Positions 23,415-34,562 of a DNA stretch of 64,000 nucleotides are shown here, one piece after another; the stretch's first letter is position 1, and each line of letters starts with the position of its first letter. Made by a program: the position numbers and the translations under genes. The notes under the pieces are model-generated. The model did no database searches. It saw only the letters and a program-made list of their open reading frames with translations, and was not told where the DNA came from. Source of the DNA: Tigriopus japonicus (lineage: Eukaryota > Arthropoda > Copepoda > Harpacticoida > Harpacticidae); contig CM021316.1 in assembly GCA_010645155.1 (NCBI GenBank), forward strand, positions 1,549,215-1,613,214, read 5' to 3'.

Positions 23415-25281
23415 TTGCTGTGTCCACATGGAAACAAAACACCCCTTCAAAATCAACAAAAACCAATCCCCTCCACAAGTTACATTACCTTCTGATTTAT
23501 GAATATCCGTTGCCATATTCATCTGTGTGATACCATTCAGAGTGAATGGCCAAAAACACTCTCTGGTTGAGCCTTAATGCAAGACAGTTGCTCTTTCCCA
23601 CACTATACTTCAATGTTTGAAGAAGAAAAAGGACCAGGTGAAGAAAAAAAGAATGTCCTCATTTCAAGGCCTCCAGCTACTGTGTCCTTAATCTGCATGC
23701 TTGATCTCATTAAGATCATCCGACATTTCCTCCGAAACTTGCAATTCCCAAACTCTTTACTAACGTTTCGTGACGAGTCAGTTGTTCCCAAGGTTAAAGT
23801 TCTAACCAAATTAATGGGCAACGAAGTAACCTCCAAAAGCAACACCTCCTCCTCCAACAACCGATCCACCCCAACGAGTTCTGTTGTTATCTACCCTGTC
23901 TTTGAGATGGTTTCCACTTAAAAGAATCAATTTGTGGTCAGTCCGAGTGTTGAGCTTGTTGCCAACATGGGAGTATGACGGCGGAGTTTTTTTTCCTGTT
24001 TGCCTACCAAGGTCAGTTCAACGACCCTCAAGGACAACCTCGAAGAAAATCCCGATGCTTTTCACCCCATTGATGTGCGAATGTCAATTAGATCGCTGCC
24101 CTATCACGTTGGTCGGGGCCTGCATATGCGAAAAAAAACCTTCTAGGGTTCGTTTCGGCAACAGTCATTTGCAATCGTGTTCTGTGTCTGACTCCCTAAT
24201 GTGATTCATTTCGGAAATCCCGACATCCATCGCGGCAACAACCTTGAAATCATCTATCTTTACTCTATATCTACGGCAAACATATGAGAAAATACGGAAG
24301 TGGAGTCCACTTCCTTCCTTCCTGACTCCCAAGCACATTCCGACAAATGTATGTGTGCGTTCAAATCGTCACACGCTCGATCTCGGTTCTTCCCAACAAC
24401 ACGGGACTAATCGGTACAAAGTAACCAGGAAATTTGAGAAAAACTGGAAACCAAAACGAGCCTCTTAATTAGATTTGAACAAGTGAAACATCTAATTCCG
24501 GAAAGAATGGCAACAGCTGTAAGCAATCGAAAGAAAGAAAATGGGAGCGGGTATGGCACCCTCAAGGACGCCAATCGCTCAAGCCGAACAAGAGATGGCG
24601 ACAAAAGTGACGACGCGGAATGGTTGTCTGTTGTCTGACGCGCCAAAAACATAGCTGGCCTGAGCTAGATGGATGGATGGTTGGTTGGTTGGTTGGTTAG
24701 TTGTGGTTGTTACTGAAGCAGAAGACACGCCAAGGACGTTCTTTAACCTTTGAGAACTCTGCCCAAAGACAGAGCTAGAGGAAGAGAACAAGAAGAGAGT
24801 TGTAGTATGCAATCAAAAGTGGCATTCCCAGGATGTCTTGATGAATCAACATTGTTATGAATTGTTTGTGTTTCAGGGTCCACTTTGGCTGTTCACTGTT
24901 GTTGAAGTGGACTCACATGTTTATTTTATGTTGTATTTTAGCCACAATGTTAGTACAAAAACATTGATGCTACAGCGGGATTTCGAGGCATTATTTAATT
25001 ACTCGTCCTTTACGTTTATTTATGCGTTTATCTATTTGTTCATTATTTATTCATTCAGTTGTTCAAATAAAATGGCTTACATTTTCTTGTTCTAAACCGA
25101 AATATTTCTTTTTTTAAATCTATGCATGCACTTTACAAAACCACCAAAAGGCACCAAAAGGTGGACCGTTGTCTTGAATTCCAATGTGTAGAAAGAAGTT
25201 GTTCAACAGGAGTTGCCAGATTTCAAATAGACTTCTCGACGGACTTCAAATCCATTTTTCATAGTTAGCCTCCAAAGCAAG
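23415..25281. other. Downstream flank of the protease gene
   Basis: No coding exon seen. It contains a short GGTT microsatellite (about 24670-24702) and an AATAAA at 25066-25071. The latter could end a very long protease 3' UTR, but it is 1.65 kb from the stop codon, so the link is weak. Confidence 0.45.
24670..24702 (+). repeat. Short tetranucleotide microsatellite (GGAT/GGTT)
   Basis: Runs of GGAT followed by four GGTT units. Confidence 0.85.
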
Positions 25282-26780
25282 TTGGATGTGGTCCAAGCAA
25301 AGATTAGGACCTACATCGATTCCGATCAATTACAGAAGGAAAGTAGAGTGACCCAGGAGGTTAAGATGAATCCAAAAGGAAAAATGAAACATTCAGTAGG
25401 ACCTTTTGAGGTGATGGTAAAACCGTCAATGATAGTGAGGTTATGGACAATGTGCTTGGAGATCAGTTCTCAAGTGTATTTTCGATTACAAGAAGGGTAG
25501 GAAAAGCAGGCCATGACACTCGTGATGTTGTTGATGAGGCTGGCATTGATAGTCAGGATAATCGATTGGAGGATCTGGTAGTCACAGATCAAGATGCTTT
25601 TGAGGTCATCAAGAGCTTAAAGCTCTCGAGTTCTCCTGGACCTGATGGTGTGACATCTCAGTTTCTGATGAAATGTTCACAGATTCTTGCCCCTGTTTTC
25701 TCCTATTTGATGCGTTGCATTTTAGATCAGGGCAAGTTTCCCTCCTCATTGAAAGTAGCTCATGTTGTTCCAATTTTTAAGGGCGGAAACAAGTTTCATT
25801 CTAATAATTATAGGTCCATTGCTCTGACTTCCAGTTTTGCAAAGGTCTTTGTGAAGATCATGAAGTCCAAGCTTGTTGAGTATTTGAAAGCTCATGATAT
25901 CATTCCCCCTGGACAGCATGGGTTTTGAGCCCATTTTAGTACTGTACAGTAGCCCAATTGATTGACCAAATTGAGCAGATCATTGAAGGGGTTGGAAGTC
26001 ACGAGTCAGTTGATGTGGTCTATCTTGACTTTGCCAAGGCCTTTTATAAGGTAGATCATGGTCTTTTGCTCGATCAACTCAAAGAGTTTGGGATCCAGGG
26101 TAAGGTCTTGAATTGGATTGGTAATTTCATGAGTGATAGGAAGCAAAAAGTTAAAGTTGAAGGATCTTTTAGTGACATGTATGATGTCAAGTCAGGTGTT
26201 TCACAAGGCTCGATTTTCGGCCCGCTCTTGTTTATTCCCTTTATTGCTTCTCTTCAGAAGTTTTGTACAAGGGCCAGTATTTCTTCACATGCCGATGATT
26301 CGAAATTAGTTTGTAGAAGGAGCGATCAGGACTCGCAAAGTCTATCTAGTTGATGACTTGGAAAAAGCCTACACTTGGCTTGGCGAGAGTAGAGTTCTAG
26401 GGACTCTAAGCGAGAGTAAAGTGGCATTGAACGCGATGAAATTCTGCATGGGCCGTCAAATTTAGACATAACCACTCAAAGACAATGGATGTTGTGCTAT
26501 TGAACAGGTAAAATCTATTAAGGATTTAGGCGTTGTTATCCAAGATGATGGAAAGTTTGATGAGCATATCCAGTTGATTGTGGGGAAGGGATTTCAAACG
26601 AGTGGCTGGATCTGCAAAGGTCGAGCAGGTCCAAAGATGTTTCACTAGGAACATCACAGGAATGATTAGGGCTGTACAGTACTCAGAGAAGATATGACAG
26701 GTTTCTGATGCTGTATGTCTTCTAGAGCATTCATGGGCTCTGTCCAAGGAAATCTTTAACAAAGGGGTGTTCTTTGGTGA
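25282..26780 (+). pseudogene. Decayed non-LTR retrotransposon reverse transcriptase (Jockey/CR1-like)
   Basis: Reverse-transcriptase motifs survive in order but in different frames. DQFSSVFS comes first, then SSPGPDGVTSQFL with the K-x-AHVVPIFKGG and NYRSIALTS blocks (25443-25928). After a stop and a frame change come the VYLDFAKAFYKVDHGLL, GVSQGSIFGPLLFI and HADDSKL blocks (25958-26353). HADD replaces the usual Y/FADD catalytic box. Further frames give a DLGVVIQDDGKFDEHI block (about 26520-26575) and an RCFTRNITGM block (about 26635-26665), the usual RT thumb/tail. Stop codons and several frameshifts show it is inactive. The 3' end is cut by the repeat element at 26781. The 5' ORF and endonuclease are absent. 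Confidence 0.88.
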
Positions 26781-27510
26781 CAGGATAACTCGACCCAGCG
26801 GACAACTCAACCCAGGACAACTCGACCCACCGGACAACTCAACCCACCGGACAACTCGACCCAACGGACGACCCGACCCAGGACAACTCGACCCAGCAGA
26901 CAACTCGACCCAGCGGACAACTCGACCCAGCGGACAACTCGACCCAGCGGACAACCCGACCCAGTGGACAACTCAACCCAGCGGACAACTCGACCCAGTG
27001 GACAACTCGACCCAGCGGAAACTCGACTCAGTGGACAACTTCAAAAGGCACAAAACAGAACTAAACAGTAAATTGAACTTCTAATAATCTAAATTTCATG
27101 GCAGATCCCCATATTTCAGAAAACCTATAAAATGTTTACAACCTAATATTTTCAAAGGCATTTCTGCTCTTGAGTATTATTTTGCTGAATTTTTCCACTG
27201 CCAAAAGTAGATTGCTCTTTCATCAACTTTGATTCTTTGAATTAAAGAGAATATTTTGAACCACTAGTTTTGTGCTTTTTCAGATTTCCACAAGCTCGAC
27301 TTTTGTAGTGGGTTTAGTTATCTACAGGGTCTAGTTGTCCATTAGGTCAAGTTGTCCACTGGTTCGAGTTGTCCTTTGGGTTGAGTTGTCCACTGGGTCG
27401 AGTTGTCTGCTGGGTTGAGTTGTCCACTGGGTCGAGTTGTCCACTGGGTCGAGTTGTCCATTGGGTCGAGTTGTCCTGGGTTGAGTTATCCGCTGGGTTC
27501 AGTTGTCCTG
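26781..27510. mobile_element. Fold-back element with inverted 17-bp minisatellite arms, 730 bp
   Basis: The left arm (26781-27018) is a tandem array of GACCCAGCGGACAACTC-like 17-bp units. The right arm (about 27310-27510) is the same array inverted (GAGTTGTCCACTGGGTC). The first bases match: CAGGATAACTCGACCCAG versus CAGGACAACTGAACCCAG. A non-repetitive spacer of about 290 bp lies between the arms. No target duplication is clear (flanks TTTGGTGA and GAACCATC differ), so the class is uncertain. It interrupts or borders the dead retrotransposon. Confidence 0.75.
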
Positions 27511-28084
27511 GAACCATCACATTTGATAAGATATTTGTGGCTTCTTAAGTGGGGGTGAAAATGTACAATTTTGCAAACTCTGAAACCAATGCCACTCTGT
27601 GCTAGCACAAAAAAAAACAGTTTGTAGTTTTCTTTGCGCAGTTTTAATAACCATACCCTGTAGATTTAGGTTTGGAACAGATTCGTAAAAAGGAAACTGC
27701 TTAGGGCATGGCTCACGTCGTTTAACGGCTGAAATCATTTATGAGTGGTACGAAAGTCCAAGGACGAGAAACTACGAGCAGTGTTAATTTTTGCCTTTAA
27801 ATTTTTGCTTTGATCTTTCAAGCAACGAAATCGCAAAAATGCCAATTGAGAAACACCGATGTTGCCAGATGCCTGTAACGTAGTGTGCTTATTCGTAACA
27901 AGCTGTATGATTCATAGCTAGACAGCCTAGCTGTATATACCCTTTCGCTTAATAAAGCAGTCAGCATTTGAGCTTCATCGTGTCCACATCATTCACCACA
28001 CGCTATAACATAACAAAGCCATAACATTAGTTTCAAAAAATCTGTTTAATACAATAACTGCTAAAACAAAAGAGAATTCTTAAA
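27511..28084. other. Region 3' of DHX37, including a possible solo-LTR remnant (about 27860-28010)
   Basis: 27860-28010 has a TG start, a TATATACCC box, AATAAA and a CA end in LTR-like order, but no flanking duplication or second LTR was found. A TTTAAT at 28045-28050 (ATTAAA on the minus strand) could be the DHX37 polyadenylation signal, about 35 nt after its stop. Confidence 0.35.
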
Positions 28085-31000
28085 TCAAAATAAAGGCCAT
28101 AAAGAAGCCAAGGAATTGGCCTTGGCTTTCGGGACAAGCGCTTTGAATTCATTTATCAAAAAATCCGGGTTCTTTGCGAATGCTTTGGTCAGCGAATCTC
28201 GACAGGAGACCTGCTCATCGGCTAATGTCTGTAGGAATTTCTTGACATGTGCCCCATGAAACGATGCGCTTCTCGTGAAAGTCGAAGGTCGCACCAAAAA
28301 GTCCTCCTTGAGGCACTCCAATTTCTCGCTCACCAAACCTTCCAAAAGAAATCTCGCGAAATATTTGACAACAGCCCCATCAGGTGTATCCGGATAAGGC
28401 AAAGTGAGCGTGGGTAAAGGCCAAGCTTGGGGTCCAAAAGTGCCATTGATTTTGCACATGACCCGCCCACTTTCTGTGTCAAACCAAGGTTCAGGTTCCT
28501 GACAAGGAGGCAGAAAATTGCAAAGAGACTTGGCAAACACTGGCAACCATTCCGGCTCAATGGCCGTAATACCGCGAACATGCATTCGATCCGTCTCAAA
28601 GATCTCCTGATAGACAATCCATTCTGGTGCTTTGAAGGTCTTTCTCTTGAGATAAAAGATTGATCGGCCATGCATGAACACAGGATCGGCCAGATTGCCA
28701 CATTGGTAAGCGTTTTCGAGCTTGGCACGCTCTTTAGGATCCGTGACATTGGGTGGAACCTCGAGTCGACGACCAACTTGATTGACCATGCCAGCCAATA
28801 CGATTTGTCGCAATAGATTCGACTCATTGTCATTGGGCAAACTCATCCTGGGGTCCAAAGCCAAGTTCATGTGAGGTAGAACAAGATTGACTTCGTTGGT
28901 GAGTTGTCGACGGAGCTTCCGGATCTCAATCATGGCTTTATGCCGCAAAGCATATCGATTGCAAAAGTCGAGCATATTGCCACGACTTCCGGCTTCGTAT
29001 TCGGCAGCGTGAATGGCTTTCAAAAGAATCATGGGATCACCAAGATGGAGATGGTTGCCTTTTCCGGCCCATATCTTCCTGATTTTGCGGACTTCTTCTT
29101 GATTGAACGAGTCCTCGTGATTTCCCACCGGTGTTTCTAATAGGACCTCTTGAACTGTCAATGCTGAGACTAGCGAGATCGTGTAAGGCATCAGGTTCTG
29201 TTGTTCACTGAGAGCCAACATCTTGGCGAAACAAGGGGCCACCGGAAATGCTGACATGGACTTTCCTAGCGGCGTAATTTGATGGATTTTACTCTCCTTG
29301 TCATATCTCAAGGCTCCTAACGCCAAAAGGCGGCGCTCAGCCTCTTTCAATTGACTCAATTCTGGAGGGGTGGGAAAGGGAAAATTGATCACATTCATGA
29401 TTCCCATGGCCTTCATTTGAAGCACGAGGTCGTCAACCGGCCTTTTCAGGATCTCAGGTTGGGCATGGAGAGGGAACTCATTCTTGAATACTTCACTGGA
29501 GAACAATCGATAGCAATGACCAGGAGCAACTCGACCAGCCCGACCGGCGCGCTGATTAGCTGCAGCCTTTGACCCCCAGGTAACTTGGTAGGTGGTCACG
29601 CCGGTCAGCTTGTCGTAAAATTTCGTCTTGACTTTACCACAATCCACGACGTATTTGATGCCGGGAATGGTCAGGGATGTTTCCGCGATGTTGGTCGACA
29701 CGACACATAGCCGATGACCTTCTGGAACTGGCTCAAAGATTCGAGCTTGCTTGTCAGAATTTAGCAATGAGTACAAGGGCAAACACCAAAGGGGCTGACC
29801 CCCTGCAGTCACGCCCAAAGACTCTGGATCAGCCTCCAAGATATCTTCATCGTCTTCAGGTTGGTCGTCTAACATGGCATCGGTTTCTGTGTCATCAAGA
29901 GGCACGGCTCGATATTGATTCAAGTCAACTTGGGGCAAAACACCCTTATGGACTTGTTTGGATTTGTTCGGGGTTTTGGATTGTTGACCTTTCTTCCGTT
30001 TGAGCGTCGCTTTCCTCAATGTTTTCTCGATGGTCTCGTCTTCTTCATCGGCTCCATCAACATCGTCCAATTGATCCTTCTCCAGGTTCTTGGACGGATA
30101 CAATTCCCGGAGTTTCCTCACCAATTGATTGACCTCTTGTTGACCGGTGACAAAGATCAGGATTCCACCTTCAGGCAATTCTCGATGAATCTTACACGCC
30201 TTTTTCAAAGCAGCCGATGCATAATCATCCGGCGTGTTTTTTTGGAAATGACAAGTGGTTTCGAATTGGCGGCTCTCCACTTTGATCACGGGTGGAATCG
30301 TCTTGAACAATTTGGAGTTTTCCGTGAAATCCTCGACTCGAAGTGTAGCCGACATAACGATGAGTTTCAAAGGGCCATTTTCCGTGTCTTTCGCCCGAAG
30401 TGGAACGATTCGCGAAAGGTTTCCAATGAGAATATCAGTGAAAACGGACCGTTCGTGGGCTTCGTCGATAATAATGACCGAATACTTGCGAAGACGAAAG
30501 TCCTTGGCCATTTCCCTCAAAAGTACACCATCAGTCATGAACTTAATCTGAGTTTGTTCCGAAGTGTTGCCTTCAAATCGAATCTGATAAGACACCAGAT
30601 CCGGTAAATTCATTTCCAATCCAACTCGTTGAGACATCGACATGGCAGCCACTCGACGAGGTTCAGTCACTCCGATCAATTTACCGTTCTTGGTATAACC
30701 AGCCTCGTACAAAAATTGAGGCACTTGGGTGGTTTTGCCCGAGCCAGTTTCACCCGCTAAAACCACAACCGGATTATGATGAATGGCTTCCATGATAACT
30801 TGTTCCTCGGCCAGAATGGGTAGTTTTTCACGGTTGGCTTGAACCTCTGGGTCTCGTTGGACACTGATAAAGTTACTCGGATTGGGCAAACCTCGGTTAA
30901 TCGGGACTGAGCGTTGAATTTTACCGGATTTGGAAGGTGGTTCCGGGATGGGTTCGATCACGGGAGGGTCTGGAGCTTGAAGTTCGGATGGAGACTCGAT

Positions 31001-32208
31001 GGGTTTGGGGTCTTTGGATTCGGTGGGTGGTTCTTCATCTTCGGAGCTCGATACCTCGGAAGATGATGGTTCTTCAAAGCCCAAAACATCGGGTCGGGAT
31101 TCAGATGTAGGTGGTTTGGGCAATAGTTTTTTGAGTTTGGCACGCTTGATGGGCTGATTTTGAGTCAGGAGGGCCAATTGGGAGGATTCGGATTCGGTGG
31201 GGAACAGATCGGGATGTTGCTCTCGATAGTAATCTTCGGCGAATTGCCGCTTCAATCCTTTCGTCTGAATCATGGAGATGGAGGTCATCTTGTCCAGGGT
31301 TTCGGGATCGCATTGAACTTGGCCTAAAAAGGAAACGGTTTAGATGAATCAGGCAAATTGTTTCAAGTTATGACTCCGCCATTGCACTAACGGGATTAAT
31401 GGGATTTCTCGTAACGCACATCTTTTAACGTCTTGGCATAATTTGACCTAAAGCTGAAGAAAATTACTTTCTGGGAAGCGCCTGAAGCTTCGTAAAATAA
31501 TCGATTTTTTTTTCATAAAAAATATTTCACAAGATATGCCGCATTCAAAAGGAACGTTCATGACGTCAATTTCGTAACACAAAAAAGACCAAGAACCAAA
31601 AGAATTTCAATCATATATTTACATACAATGTCAGATCAACTCGGAACCAACTCTTTAGGGTTGTTTGACAAAGAAGAAACTCTTTATAAACAGTTTCTTT
31701 CATACATTTGACTGTAACTAGATGAAATCAGAGCGAAATTTCGGGTTGAGTTTTGATTTTGCTATGGTTCATATTAAGTAATATAAAAGTATATAAAATA
31801 AGTAAAAGTAAATAAGTTCATATTAAAATTTAACAATAATGAAATGAAGTTGAATGTGAGGTAATGAATGGAGTCCTTCTGGCCCATCTTACCCAAATCC
31901 TGGATGAGTTGTGATCTTTGGGCCTTCTTTTGCTTCTGTTGCACCACTTTCTCTAAATGTTTGCGACGCCTTTTGCTCAACAATTTGGTAGTGGGGCCAT
32001 TGTGGGCGTCTTTATCACGCTTGAATTGCCGCTTTTGAGCGGGCAAAATGGCGGCATTGGCCTCATCCAGACCGCGAATCATTCCCTCGGGTCCATTCTT
32101 CGGGATCAAACACTGGCTTTCTAAGGCTTGGATCTCCTTTTGGTCGGTAAAATGGCCTTCCACCGATTGACGGGCTCGCCAATTGAAGCCTTTCTTGTTG
32201 CGACCCAT
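28085..32208 (-). CDS. DHX37: DEAH-box RNA helicase DHX37 (Drosophila kurz, yeast Dhr1), 1184 aa
   Basis: Nucleolar ATP-dependent helicase that works in small-subunit ribosome maturation, where the yeast orthologue releases U3 snoRNA from pre-rRNA. Two exons: 32208-31893 and 31323-28085. The junction DLG-QVQCDPETLDKM is rebuilt from a GTAAGA donor at 31892 and a TTTTTAG acceptor, and restores the DHX37 N-terminal pattern (AILPAQKR..., KRRRKHLEKVVQQKQKKAQRSQL). Using the inner Met at 31288 alone would lose 117 residues. After an acidic Ser/Glu/Pro linker come the helicase motifs: GETGSGKTT (about residue 296), TEPRRVAA, DEAHER (about 392), SAT, STNIAETSLTIPG and QRAGRAGRVAPG, then the HA2/ratchet and OB-fold regions to the C terminus. 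Length fits the human protein (about 1157). All catalytic motifs are intact. Confidence 0.96.
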
Positions 32209-34562
32209 ATTGATTGGTTAGTCGGTTGGTTGGGACCTAAATTTGTGACAAAATGCAAGAGTTGAAACGAGTCTTAATAGCATGTGCGTGTAGACTGTAG
32301 ATGTTGAGTCTGAGTCACGTGGTTCCTTTGTTTTTGTTATGATCATGATGGGATTGGATTGTGTCAACAACACCCAGTGTGACCGGAAGCTCAGGGTCCA
32401 GCAGTGTTAGGAGTTAGGAATGATATGACCCTGGAGTCAAGTAGTGGCAAATTTTTACTCCGGAATATCTTACATCCTGTCCTACCACATCAAACATTTT
32501 TCAAACCTTCATTTTCATCAACTATGAGGATATTGTGTGACACATCTCTTGACCGGCACCTCAAACCGAATATTCTAAAGAAAAATGTAAATCAGCTCAG
32601 ATTGATGAACAAAATAAATACTGATTAAGATTCTTTTGTATGTTATAGTTAAACGAGGAAACGTGCTATAGAAATATACATGCATCGTGGTAAAAGTTGA
32701 ATGTTAATGTCACTGCAGTTCTTGATTAGAAGCACTGTAATTATAAAGGTATGCATGAAATTGGAGTGGCCCCATTTGGAACTCGGTGTATTCACATAAA
32801 AGAATGTGAACCAGAATGTGTCCCAATTCATTCAATTATAAACCTATCTGGCACATCATTAAAATAATGTCAAATCTACTGAGTGTTTCTAAAAAAAGGA
32901 TAAATCGACCTAAATCGTGTACAACTTGTGATCAAAACCATACATGAGTCAGATCATTTAATTTCACCCAAGTTCAATGTTCAAGTAAGAACATTTTTTC
33001 ATATGCAGAGTCATTTTAGAAAACAGAGCATTCATGACTCCAATTTTTCTCCCCCTTCAGAAATTTGGCTTCAATCTAAAAAAGGTGACACTAAGGGAAT
33101 AAGGTCGCATGTATCCCAAGGATTGTTATTTCCCTTATCTTTATGAGCTTCATATTCATAAGGGATTCAGAAAATTCATAAGGAAAACATAAGGGATGGG
33201 CTAAAAGTGCAAAAATAATTTTGGAATACAAACCATTTTATCTGCCTTTTGCACTTTCCCTTTTATTTCCGCCTTTTTGTTATTTTGGCCTAGACCATTC
33301 AAAATGGCAAAAAAAAAAAATAATTTCATTTTTGAAAATTTTGGCATTCTTTTAGATTTTTTTAAAATTTCATTTGAAACATATTGCAAAACTCAGTCAA
33401 ACAAGAAAGGCAAAAATCTCAATGAAAGTTTGCCTTGTCTAGCTTGTTGATACGTAATTAAGTTCAGTTATCTTCAAGTTGAGTATTTTTATATCCTGCT
33501 TTTGGTGTATTCCCAAATCAAGGGGATATCTTTTCACCAAATTGCTTACCTTTTTGATTAAGTGGATTAAAGCAAATAAAAGAAAACTTTACTCTGAACA
33601 AGCAAAGTGGAATGTATTTTGTAACCTTGAAAAACTCTCAACAAAGGCTAGAGTATTATTGGTTAATCAAAGATAATTGATGTTAGAAATCTTGCTCTTC
33701 AAGATTGAAAAATGAATAAGATAAGAAATTATCTAGAGTCATGCGTAAGAAATTTATTTATTTGCCATTTTTGCACATTATTTTTAGATTTTGAACTGGT
33801 TTATGTGCGTTTTGTTGGGAAACAAAGTCCATGTTTGTTTGCACTCTTTGCTCGTCCCTACTATATATGGCTTTGGAAAAGAGCCATGTATTTTTGATAA
33901 TATTATCAAACTAATATTTATCATCATTATTTAATGATATATTACTATATATTATCTATTATTAATATGTAATATGATATTTAATATTGTACAAGTTGAA
34001 AAGATGTTGGTATTTTCTGGTCGAAAAATGTCAAATTTGGCCAAAAAATTGTCTCAATTTTGGTAGAAAATTTGTAATGTAAAGTTTTTCTTTTCTTTAA
34101 TCTTTGGTTTCCAAAAGAAGATTGTTTTTGGTATTTCTCTGGAATTGTATATTTGCTAGAACACGAAATTTTCACTTACCAACCTAGTTTGTTTAGGTGA
34201 CACATAGCTTTCAAAACCCTTCAAAATAAGTCAATCTTTATCATATAAAAGTAAGACCAATCGACCTTGAGGTTTTGACCAAGCTTCTTTGAAAAATGCG
34301 ATTGTTAGGCAACACTTTTGATGATAGGGCTTGTATTTGAGTCCTCACGTAATACATCACATAACAAGCCATGGTGCTCGTTTTCGAAATCATAGCAATC
34401 CAAGAGTCTGATGATGGGCATTGAAGATGAAAAAAAGGACACACATAAATTTTCAAGAGGGCAGATAATCTTATTGAGCTACAGTAATCATCCTTAAAAT
34501 CAAGGCAATTCGCTACAAATATATAAGGTATGCGGATATCATCACAGCCATTTGTGCTTCGC
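32209..34562. other. Region between DHX37 and the PPP1R15-like gene, mostly dispersed repeat
   Basis: 32209-32480 should hold the DHX37 promoter; it contains a TTGG-rich stretch just before the ATG but no TATA box that I can assign. The rest is dominated by repeat copy B, which reaches to about 250 bp from the stop of the PPP1R15-like gene. Confidence 0.5.
32490..34310 (-). repeat. Large dispersed repeat, copy B
   Basis: Colinear inverted match to 12150-14220 (anchors listed there). It includes the same nested TIR-bounded block (33192-33860), so that insertion predates the duplication. An extra AT-only stretch at about 33895-33990 (ATTATTAATATG-type) is absent from copy A. Confidence 0.8.

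Noticed and set aside
26526..27084. ORFs with repeated WVELSAGSSCP- or DNSTQRTTRPSG-like peptides
   Set aside because: They are translations of the 17-bp array of the fold-back element, not genes.
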